Below are positions 1 to 5,105 of a DNA stretch of 5,105 nucleotides, one piece after another. The stretch is taken from assembly GCA_947427985.1 (NCBI GenBank), contig CANEKB010000076.1:1-5105 (forward strand), written 5' to 3'. The notes under the pieces were generated by a model that was not told the DNA's origin, ran no database searches, and was given only the letters and a program-made list of their open reading frames with translations. A program made the translations under genes and the position numbers. Source of the DNA: an uncultured Candidatus Saccharibacteria bacterium (GTDB lineage: Bacteria > Patescibacteriota > Saccharimonadia > Saccharimonadales > Saccharimonadaceae). Position 1 is the stretch's first letter. Each line of letters opens with the position of its first letter.

Positions 1-2513
1 TTTGTAAGGCTAAGTAGAATCTTGAGAACTTCCTCGCGCAGGTTCTTTTCGAGACCATCAAAGAGCTTCTGTGATTCACTACGATACTCGACAAGCGGGT
101 CGCGTTGGCCGATACTGCGCCAATGGATACCTTCACGAAGATGCTGCATATTCTCAAGATGTTGCATCCAGAGCATGTCGAGAACCTTAAGGTAGACTTC
201 GCGCTCGATCTTGCGCATGACTTCGTCAGTGAACTCGGCTTCTTTAGCCTGATATTGCTTCTCAATTTCGTCCTGAAGTGCTTTGACGCGGTCCTTTTCT
301 TTGCGAATAGCGCCAATTTTCTTAAGAGTATCTTCGTCGATATTGAAAACATCAGAGATGTCGCGAACGAAATTTTTATTTATGCGGGCGCTGTCTTTGG
401 CTAGGTCTTCAGCGGCAACTTTAATTAGGCGTTTGATTTCAGCGTGAATACTTTCGCCGTCAAGAATCTTGCGACGCATGCCGTAAACGACTTTGCGGTG
501 GCGGTTGATGACGTTGTCGTACTGGACGACATTCTTACGGGAATCGAAGTTAAAACCTTCGATACGCTTCTGGGCTGCTTCAAGGGTTTTGGAAACACGT
601 TTGTTCTGAATCGGGGTATCTTCGTCGACACCGAGACGAGACATAATCATTGCGATGCGATCGCCTTGGAAGATGCGCATAAGGTCATCTTCGCAGCTGA
701 CGAAGAATTGAGTGGTTCCAGGATCGCCTTGACGGCCGCCGCGACCGCGAAGCTGGTTGTCAACGCGCCGAGAGTCGTGTCGTTCCGATCCGATAACCAC
801 TAGGCCGCCAAGTTCTTTGACACCTTCGCCGAGTTTGATGTCGGTGCCGCGTCCGGCTAGGTTGGTGGCAAGGGTAACAGCTCCTTTTTCGCCGGCTTTA
901 GCAACGATGGCGGCTTCGCGCTCATTGTTTTTGGCGTTCAAAAGCTCGTATTTAATCCCCTGCGAATCTAGATACTTAGCAATTTGTTCGTTCTTTTCGA
1001 TGCTAGCAGAGCCAACGAGAACTGGTTGACCGCGATCGTGATACTTTTTAATTTCAGCAGCAATAGCTTTTAATTTACCAGCTTCGGTACGATAGATCAA
1101 ATCATCTTTATCGACACGCTGGATTGGGCGGTTGGGTGGAATCTGAATCACGTCGAGTGAGTAGATCTGCTGAAATTCTTCGGCTTCGGTAAAAGCGGTA
1201 CCAGTCATGCCGGATAGCTTATGATATAGTCTGAAGAAATTCTGGAAAGAAATCGTGGCGAGAGTCATTGACTCCTGTTTGACAGCGACGCCTTCTTTAG
1301 CTTCGATAGCTTGATGGAGCCCCTCGTTATAACGGCGTCCTTGCATAAGACGACCGGTGTGCTCGTCAACAATCACGACATCGCCGCTATTAGTTACGAC
1401 GTAGTCCTTGTCGCGTTTAAAAACAACTTGAGCACGCAAGGCTTGTTCCATATGGTAGACGAGGCGAGTATGCTTGATTGAGTAGAGGTTTTTTATACCG
1501 AGAATTTCTTGTACTTTTTCGACGCCAGCATCGGTCAAAGTGACGCTGCGGCGTTTTTCGTCAAAAATGTAGTCGTCTGGAGTGAGTTGAGCAGCGACTT
1601 TCGAGAACTGATAATAGGCATCTGGGTTATCGCCAGCTGGAGCGGAAATGATGAGCGGAGTACGAGCTTCATCGATTAAGATCGAGTCAACCTCGTCGAC
1701 GATGGCGTAATTCAAGCCGCGCTGACGGAGATATTGTGGTTCGCTGACCATATTGTCACGAAGATAATCAAAACCGAACTCATTGTTGGTGCCGTAGGTG
1801 ATGTCGGCAGCGTAGGCCTCTTTGCGGGTACAAGGCTTTAGATGGCGGAAGCGTTCGTCTTCATGTTCTTCGTTTTCATATTCAGGATCATAGATAAAGC
1901 TGGCCTGGTTGATGATAACTGCGACACTAAGACCTAGAAAATTATAAACCGGAGCGTTCCAACCAGCGTCGCGTTGAGCGAGGTAGTCGTTTACCGTAAC
2001 AACATGAACACCTTTGCCACTAATAGCGTTAAGCACGGCCGGAGATAAAGCGACGAGCGTCTTGCCTTCACCGGTTTTCATTTCGGCGACGTTGCCCTCG
2101 TGGAGGGCGATACCGCCGATGAGCTGAACATCAAATGGGCGCATACCAAGGATGCGTTTCGAGGCTTCACGTGACATTGCGAAAGAATCGGCCAAAATAG
2201 TGTCGAGTTCTTTTTCAGTTCCGCCGTCCTTAAGCTTAGCGCGGAGAAGGCTTGGCTGTTCGGCAAGCTCCCTGTCGGACATTTTTTCGTACTTGGACTC
2301 TAGTTTGCCAATTTCGATAACCTTTTTATACATCCGACGGAGGGTTTTCTTTTGAGCATCACCAAAAACACCTTGCAGAATCCGCGTTAGCAGAGTCTTA
2401 TCAGCCAATTTATCGGTTGGTTTCTTCTCTTTGGGCGTTTTTGCCTTATTTTTAGCCTTTTGGTCAGCTTTTGCTAACTTCGGGGCGTTTTTCTTGTCTT
2501 GGTTCTCTTCCAT
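1..2513 (-). CDS. secA: Preprotein translocase ATPase SecA (3' end cut by window)
   Basis: SecA is the cytoplasmic motor that uses ATP to push unfolded secretory proteins through SecYEG. The frame is open from ATG 2513 to the window edge, giving 837 residues. Visible motifs: Walker A EMKTGEGKT at 144-152; YGTNNEFGFDYLRDNM at 240-255; Walker B and following motif VDEVDSILIDEARTPLIIS at 272-290; a preprotein cross-linking domain at about 293-410; GMTGTA at 435-440; the second nucleotide-binding domain with TNLAGRGTDIKLG at 550-562 and QLRGRGGRQGDPG at 587-599; then the helical scaffold/wing region, including WMQHLENMQHLREGI at 782-796. The C-terminal linker and any zinc-binding tail lie outside the window. 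Oddities: a Lys-rich extension of about 38 residues before the usual start, an acidic insertion at about 205-230, and Gly where RGRSGRQGDPG or RGRAGRQGDPG is usual. ATG 2513 is preferred because GGAG lies 10 nt upstream and the predicted transcript starts near 2548; GTG 2537 is an in-frame alternative. Confidence 0.97.
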   Translation of the reverse strand, partial: MEENQDKKNAPKLAKADQKAKNKAKTPKEKKPTDKLADKTLLTRILQGVFGDAQKKTLRRMYKKVIEIGKLESKYEKMSDRELAEQPSLLRAKLKDGGTEKELDTILADSFAMSREASKRILGMRPFDVQLIGGIALHEGNVAEMKTGEGKTLVALSPAVLNAISGKGVHVVTVNDYLAQRDAGWNAPVYNFLGLSVAVIINQASFIYDPEYENEEHEDERFRHLKPCTRKEAYAADITYGTNNEFGFDYLRDNMVSEPQYLRQRGLNYAIVDEVDSILIDEARTPLIISAPAGDNPDAYYQFSKVAAQLTPDDYIFDEKRRSVTLTDAGVEKVQEILGIKNLYSIKHTRLVYHMEQALRAQVVFKRDKDYVVTNSGDVVIVDEHTGRLMQGRRYNEGLHQAIEAKEGVAVKQESMTLATISFQNFFRLYHKLSGMTGTAFTEAEEFQQIYSLDVIQIPPNRPIQRVDKDDLIYRTEAGKLKAIAAEIKKYHDRGQPVLVGSASIEKNEQIAKYLDSQGIKYELLNAKNNEREAAIVAKAGEKGAVTLATNLAGRGTDIKLGEGVKELGGLVVIGSERHDSRRVDNQLRGRGGRQGDPGTTQFFVSCEDDLMRIFQGDRIAMIMSRLGVDEDTPIQNKRVSKTLEAAQKRIEGFNFDSRKNVVQYDNVINRHRKVVYGMRRKILDGESIHAEIKRLIKVAAEDLAKDSARINKNFVRDISDVFNIDEDTLKKIGAIRKEKDRVKALQDEIEKQYQAKEAEFTDEVMRKIEREVYLKVLDMLWMQHLENMQHLREGIHWRSIGQRDPLVEYRSESQKLFDGLEKNLREEVLKILLSLT

Positions 2514-2523
2514 CGGACATTTT

Positions 2524-2527
2524 CTCC
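2524..2527 (-). promoter_or_regulatory. Weak ribosome binding site of secA (GGAG)
   Basis: GGAG lies 10 nt upstream of ATG 2513, which is long, and only 3 nt upstream of an out-of-frame ATG at 2520. A second purine tract, AAGGGGG, lies about 10 nt before an in-frame GTG at 2537. However, that tract falls on or before the transcription start predicted from the nearby -10 box, so it would be mostly missing from a transcript made there. It would be present in a readthrough transcript from hpf. The choice of secA start could therefore differ between the two transcripts. Confidence 0.45.
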
Positions 2528-2554
2528 ACAATTCCACACAAAATATACCCCCTT

Positions 2555-2565
2555 AGTATAGCATA
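2555..2565 (-). promoter_or_regulatory. Extended -10 promoter for secA, inside a short palindrome
   Basis: On the minus strand this reads TATGCTATACT, an extended -10 of the form TGnTATACT, starting right after the hpf stop codon. With a 17-bp spacer the -35 region would be TTTATT at 2578-2583 inside hpf, matching only three of six TTGACA positions; an extended -10 often tolerates this. Transcription would begin near 2548, leaving about 35 nt of leader before ATG 2513. The -10 lies in an inverted repeat: TAGTAT (2554-2559), three bases, ATACTA (2563-2568). This could be an operator or could follow from the -10 sequence itself. Ten of the 11 bases match the promoter at 4731-4741. Confidence 0.6.
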
Positions 2566-2928
2566 CTATCCTCTCTTAATAAACAGGCTTTTAAGACCTT
2601 TTTTACTAAGATGCGGAGTAGCTTCAAGCTTAAAGCGCCGAACTTGGCCCTTGAGCTTGGCTTCGATAATATCGATACCAGCAAAGACGTTAGAACACTC
2701 GTCGCGAGCGGTTATCACCTTGCCGCCTGGGATCTCCATGGCTGCGGAAACTTCGTATTTGTTGCCATGAGCACGATCGACCTCAGTAACAACAATCTTG
2801 GCGACGACATCCTTCTTACTGCCGCGAGGCAAGTAACGGTCCAGCTTTCCGATACGCTTGGTAGCGTATTTGCGGAAGCTGTCTGAAATTTTGTAATTAC
2901 TACCGCTGATTTCGATTTTATCTATCAC
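2566..2928 (-). CDS. hpf: Ribosome hibernation promoting factor, short form (HPF/RaiA family)
   Basis: Members of this family bind the decoding centre of idle ribosomes, block mRNA and tRNA access and protect ribosomes during starvation. The 120-residue product begins MIDKIEISGSNYKISDSFRKYA, with a first strand at about 2-8, a helix from about 14 that carries basic residues (K24, R25, K28, R31), strands around 42-50, 57-65 and 69-75, and a second helix at about 80-101 (AGIDIIEAKLKGQVRRFK). This fits the one-domain fold. It is near the length of E. coli RaiA (about 113) and lacks the C-terminal dimerisation domain of long HPF (about 190), so how it would form 100S dimers is not evident. A basic tail of about 20 residues follows the fold. 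The GTG start has AGGAG 6 nt upstream. It lies 9 nt after ybaB and ends 52 nt before secA, the gene order also found in B. subtilis. HPF and RaiA subtypes cannot be separated here. Confidence 0.9.
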   Translation of the reverse strand: MIDKIEISGSNYKISDSFRKYATKRIGKLDRYLPRGSKKDVVAKIVVTEVDRAHGNKYEVSAAMEIPGGKVITARDECSNVFAGIDIIEAKLKGQVRRFKLEATPHLSKKGLKSLFIKRG

Positions 2929-2934
2929 GGGTAA

Positions 2935-2939
2935 CTCCT
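2935..2939 (-). promoter_or_regulatory. Ribosome binding site of hpf (AGGAG)
   Basis: AGGAG ends 6 nt before the GTG start at 2928, which decides that start over any internal codon. Its first bases overlap the TAG stop of the upstream ybaB gene, so ribosomes ending on ybaB would reach the hpf start directly. This supports translational coupling. Confidence 0.75.
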
Positions 2940-3234
2940 ATAAACCTAGGTTACCTAGGCTTCCCATTAGTGGCTTCATTTTGTCAGTAGCGATTTCTTG
3001 GGCTTTAGCGTATCCGTCACGCATGCAGTCTTCGATCCAGTGTTCGAGTTCCTGGATGTCATCTAGGTCGACTTTAGCGGGGTCAATTTTAACACTTTTG
3101 ATTTTAAGCTCACCGGTAATCTGGACAGTTACGGCGCCATCACCAGCTTCAACTTCAACAATTTCATTTTTCAAAGACTTTTGAGCTTTGCGCAACTGAT
3201 TGAGCATTTTCATTTGATCCATCGTAGCACCCAT
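2938..3234 (-). CDS. ybaB: YbaB/EbfC family nucleoid-associated protein
   Basis: This family forms small DNA-binding dimers that help organise the nucleoid. The product has 98 residues, close to the usual 100-110. It opens with a Met-rich stretch (MGATMDQMKM), followed by an amphipathic helix (LNQLRKAQKSLKNEIVEVEA, 11-30), a central sheet with GAVTVQITGELKIKSVKIDP at 33-52 (the family hallmark is a G-x-V-x-V-x-x-x-G pattern followed by I-x-P), and a C-terminal helix at about 57-91 with the DGYAKAQEIATDKMKPLMG stretch. ATG 3234 is chosen because AAGGAG lies 5 nt upstream; ATG 3222 (MDQMKM) is an alternative without such spacing. It starts 2 nt after the membrane protein and ends 9 nt before hpf. 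In many bacteria ybaB lies between dnaX and recR; that pairing is absent from this window. Confidence 0.92.
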   Translation of the reverse strand: MGATMDQMKMLNQLRKAQKSLKNEIVEVEAGDGAVTVQITGELKIKSVKIDPAKVDLDDIQELEHWIEDCMRDGYAKAQEIATDKMKPLMGSLGNLGL

Positions 3235-3236
3235 AT

Positions 3237-4724
3237 TTACTCCTTTGATTCTTCTGACTCCTCTACGGATTCAGCAACTTGGTTTTTAGTATATATGTAT
3301 AGTCTATCAGAATTTTCATATTTTGGCGAGGTTATTATAGTATTAAGCGTGCCGGGGATCTCTTGATGTTCGAGTGTAGCATATTTTGACGGTAAGCTAG
3401 TGGCTTCGGGCAGTGTGTTTTCGATTTTATAGCCTTGTCCGTCCTGTTCGAGGATTTTATAGAAGTTATAAGCGACGTCATTATTGATTACATATAAGGT
3501 TGTATCTGATGGGATATTGTCGTAAATTAAATTTAAGTCATCATTGAATTCGTTGGCAACCATAGGAACATAACGATATCCAAAAAGAAAATGCGTGATG
3601 CCACCAAGAATCATGATTCCCATAAACAGTCCAATCGGGAAGAAGGCGGCGATACGAGCGGAAGGATTACTCGGAAATAGATTGTACCATTTGTCAAGGA
3701 TATAACGGAGACCATGAGCAATAAGAATGGCTAATGGTAGAAGTATAAGGATAGCTGATTCGGGATTAAGTCCGGCAAGAAAGATTGTAAAAATTATAAG
3801 CCAAGTGGCAATAGAGTTACGTGAGGCAAAAAAGCCTTTGGTTGTGGAAAGAAGACCAATTACTGCGAGTGCGATTGAACCGAGACCGACGAAAGGCGAT
3901 AAAAATGAGCTTTCTAGGGTAGTGTTCCAAGAAAAGAGCGGGATGAAAGCGGTCTTGATATTTTCGATGAATTGGCTAAAAGTCAAACCCGGAGCAAGTA
4001 GAAGCTGTGGAACGATGACAGGGTTAACGAAGGCTGCAACGACGAGCGCGGCTAGACCAACTAGTATAATAAACATAGTCAAGATAAGCGGAAAAGTTGG
4101 TAGAGTTTTTATAGTAAAACGTAGGTGTGGGTGTGCAAGAGCAAAAATTACGATAAAGGCTGCTAAGTAGAGGAGATGTGGTGTAAAAATTGAAGCCAGT
4201 AAGGCGAAAGCGAAAATAAAACAATACATTGGTTTGGGCTTGGTAACGCCTTGGATTTTTGAACCGAGCCAGAGTAAAAGAGTCGGCCAGAATACGAGCA
4301 TGATTAGGGGGGTGCCAGAACCAGCAAGATAAAGAAAAGAGGCGGAAAGCACGGCAAGGATCGAGGCTAGTAAAGCAACGCTATTTTTAAACCAACGGTT
4401 AAGCAATAAAATCAGCAGTAAGCCTAGGAAGAGGCCGATGATGATGCTAGGTAGTTTTACGGAGTAGATGCTGAGTCCAAAAAGTGAAATCGAGAGTTTT
4501 TGGAGCGCACGGTAGGGTAGGTTCACTAGGTCGCCCTTGAATACTGAATCTGGCTGGAGTGCGTAAGAATGGGCAGCGGATTCCATCTCAGCCTCAGAAA
4601 GACCGTTAGGAGCTAAGAGTGGTAGACCAAATAGTAGACCACAATAAGCTATGGCTAACAAAAAAAATCCAATTTGAAAACGGTGACGATAGAGAAAAAG
4701 TTTAGAAATGACGATTTTCTTCAC
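3237..4724 (-). CDS. Polytopic membrane protein, probable GT-C (family 39-like) glycosyltransferase
   Basis: GT-C enzymes move sugars from lipid-linked donors to acceptors on the outer face of the membrane; this substrate is unknown. The 495-residue protein has a short basic N-terminus, a first membrane segment at about 18-38, then a loop LSEAEMESAAHSYA (42-55) where GT-C enzymes carry acidic catalytic residues. YRALQKLSISLFGLSIYSVKLPS (71-93) resembles the family 39 pattern of an L-x-K segment, LFG and a following R/K-LPS. About nine further hydrophobic segments follow, to about 378, then a soluble C-terminal region (about 384-480) and an acidic Glu/Ser tail (484-495). No classical Asp or DE is seen in the first loop; E44, E46 and E48 are candidates. 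GTG 4724 is the first usable start, with no Shine-Dalgarno site, and sits 6 nt after a TATAAT box, so the mRNA may be leaderless. It leads the operon with ybaB and hpf. Another GT-C-like or unassigned membrane protein remains possible. Confidence 0.72.
   Translation of the reverse strand: MKKIVISKLFLYRHRFQIGFFLLAIAYCGLLFGLPLLAPNGLSEAEMESAAHSYALQPDSVFKGDLVNLPYRALQKLSISLFGLSIYSVKLPSIIIGLFLGLLLILLLNRWFKNSVALLASILAVLSASFLYLAGSGTPLIMLVFWPTLLLWLGSKIQGVTKPKPMYCFIFAFALLASIFTPHLLYLAAFIVIFALAHPHLRFTIKTLPTFPLILTMFIILVGLAALVVAAFVNPVIVPQLLLAPGLTFSQFIENIKTAFIPLFSWNTTLESSFLSPFVGLGSIALAVIGLLSTTKGFFASRNSIATWLIIFTIFLAGLNPESAILILLPLAILIAHGLRYILDKWYNLFPSNPSARIAAFFPIGLFMGIMILGGITHFLFGYRYVPMVANEFNDDLNLIYDNIPSDTTLYVINNDVAYNFYKILEQDGQGYKIENTLPEATSLPSKYATLEHQEIPGTLNTIITSPKYENSDRLYIYTKNQVAESVEESEESKE
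3240..3245 (-). promoter_or_regulatory. Ribosome binding site of ybaB (AAGGAG) inside the upstream gene
   Basis: AAGGAG ends 5 nt before ATG 3234 and is made by the last two codons (Lys-Glu) of the membrane protein gene. It fixes the ybaB start and points to coupled translation of the two genes. Its strength contrasts with the missing site at the head of the operon. Confidence 0.8.
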
Positions 4725-4730
4725 ATAATC

Positions 4731-4741
4731 ATTATAGCATA
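4731..4741 (-). promoter_or_regulatory. Extended -10 promoter of the membrane protein-ybaB-hpf operon
   Basis: On the minus strand this reads TATGCTATAAT, a consensus TATAAT (4731-4736) with the TGn extension. No convincing -35 is seen at 16-18 bp spacing (ACGATT at 17), as is common for extended -10 promoters. The box ends 6 nt before the GTG start at 4724, so transcription should begin at or within a base or two of that start codon. It differs at one base from the 11-mer before secA. Confidence 0.7.
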
Positions 4742-4798
4742 AATAAGTAAAAGAATCGTTATAATCATGTCTAAGCCAAGATTCTTTCTTTTATTTAT
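4739..4798. repeat. AT-rich imperfect inverted repeat in the intergenic gap
   Basis: Two 19-bp arms, 4739-4757 and 4780-4798, pair at 16 of 19 positions around a 22-nt loop. The arms are AT-rich and the stem's mismatches are central. The lower arm touches the -10 box of the membrane protein gene and covers its spacer and -35 zone. A second, smaller pairing, CATGTC (4766-4771) with GACATG (4799-4804), overlaps the first and would compete with it. It could be the transcript end of the upstream surface gene, an operator, or a by-product of AT-rich DNA. It is not a classical GC-rich terminator. Confidence 0.5.
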
Positions 4799-4840
4799 GA
4801 CATGTTGTTCTCGTTATTATTTTCTTCATCCTCCCTATGA

Positions 4841-5105
4841 TTACTCTATGGCTAGACAACGGAGGGGGTGCCCCCAGTATCGCCCAGTAGACAAATTATT
4901 ATTTACGATGGTTGGCTCTATATCAAAAGAATAAGCTTTCGTGAGATTAATATTAGCCTGAGAGCTCCAAAGATAGCCCGCTTTACCAATGTATATCGTG
5001 GAGCCGCCATAATAGATATTAAATATGGCACCGTCATACATGCTAGTGTGTCCGCTGCGGACGAAATCAAATACTTTCCTGTTCGGGCAAAACCTTAACA
5101 CCAGT
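4841..5105 (-). CDS. C-terminal part of a surface protein with a FISUMP-like domain (5' end cut by window)
   Basis: The frame is open at the high-coordinate edge and ends at TAA 4841-4843, showing 88 residues. GTG 5101 is in frame but is most likely an internal Val, because the domain is incomplete at that point. Seen in order: FDFVRSG, an aromatic and Gly-rich stretch DGAIFNIYYGGSTIYIGKAGYLWSS, AYSFDIEPTIVNNN, and the ending GRYWGHPLRCLAIE. The FVRSG, GYxWSS, AYxFxI and RxxGxPxRCLA pattern matches the end of the Fibrobacter succinogenes major paralogous (FISUMP) type domain, which I associate with large, often multi-copy, secreted or anchored surface proteins in Saccharibacteria. The function of that domain is not established. 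An anchor, signal peptide or pilin-like N-terminus would lie outside the window. It is separated from the next gene by 116 bp with its own promoter, so it belongs to a different transcription unit. Confidence 0.68.
   Translation of the reverse strand, partial: LVLRFCPNRKVFDFVRSGHTSMYDGAIFNIYYGGSTIYIGKAGYLWSSQANINLTKAYSFDIEPTIVNNNLSTGRYWGHPLRCLAIE

Noticed and set aside
444..803. Plus-strand ORF of 119 codons opposite secA
   Set aside because: It lies wholly antisense to the conserved secA frame, shows no recognisable domain, and is explained by secA codon bias.
2078..2266. Minus-strand 62-codon ORF
   Set aside because: It is another frame of the same strand inside secA, and the secA frame carries the conserved motifs through this interval.
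2611..2886. Plus-strand 91-codon ORF opposite hpf
   Set aside because: Antisense shadow of the well-supported hpf frame with no initiation signal.
3727..4170. Plus-strand ORF of 147 codons opposite the membrane protein
   Set aside because: No Shine-Dalgarno site or recognisable domain, low-complexity Ala/Lys/Ile/Arg content, and full overlap with a better-supported membrane protein frame.
4725..4840. A tRNA, small RNA or classical rho-independent terminator in the gap
   Set aside because: No cloverleaf and no GC-rich stem followed by a T-run on either strand; only the AT-rich inverted repeat is seen.
4760..4934. Plus-strand TATAAT at 4760-4765 followed by a 55-codon ORF from ATG 4767
   Set aside because: The -10 box is one base from the ATG, leaving no room for a transcript start. 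There is no -35, and most of the ORF is antisense to the FISUMP-like gene.
4868..5098. Plus-strand 76-codon ORF
   Set aside because: Antisense to the FISUMP-like reading frame, which shows recognisable motifs.
1..5105. Recoded UGA (as Gly), as in Gracilibacteria or Absconditabacteria
   Set aside because: No in-frame TGA occurs in the 837 visible secA codons despite many glycines, so the ordinary code fits.
5060..5105. Possible frameshift near the start of the visible FISUMP-like frame
   Set aside because: The neighbouring frame (TGVKVLPEQESI) hits a stop, and the main frame is open to the edge; too little sequence is visible to call a break.

Overview
The window is a compact bacterial gene block with every supported gene on the minus strand. 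In transcription order (high to low coordinates) it holds: the 3' end of a surface-type protein with a C-terminal FISUMP-like domain (4841-5105, cut by the window edge); a 116-bp AT-rich gap with a long imperfect inverted repeat and a strong extended -10 promoter; a 495-residue polytopic membrane protein resembling GT-C/family 39 glycosyltransferases; a YbaB/EbfC nucleoid-associated protein; a short-form ribosome hibernation factor (HPF/RaiA); a second extended -10 promoter; and secA, which runs off the low-coordinate edge with 837 codons visible.

Organism. The combination suggests a Candidate Phyla Radiation (Patescibacteria) genome, most likely Saccharibacteria (TM7) or a close relative. 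The reasons are a FISUMP-like C-terminus ending in an R-x-x-G-x-x-x-R-C motif of a kind I associate with TM7 surface proteins, a SecA with an acidic insertion before the YGTNNEFGFDYLRD motif and a Lys-rich N-terminal extension, very tight gene packing, and a single-domain HPF. This is inference from remembered family features, not a search. Reading uses the ordinary code: complete genes end in TAA or TAG, and no TGA occurs in frame in the 837 visible secA codons.

How it works together. The membrane protein, ybaB and hpf are separated by 2 and 9 nt, and each Shine-Dalgarno site overlaps the end of the preceding gene, so they look like one translationally linked operon. secA follows hpf after 52 nt with its own promoter and can also receive readthrough. 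hpf directly upstream of secA matches the order in Bacillus subtilis. The products cover envelope glycosylation (probable), nucleoid organisation, ribosome hibernation and protein export, so this is mostly housekeeping. I see no defence system, mobile element, CRISPR array, tRNA or rRNA. The best second-look items are the matched promoter motifs, the probably leaderless GTG start of the membrane protein, the inverted repeat in the gap, and the competing start codons of secA. I found no clear evidence of a new multi-gene system.
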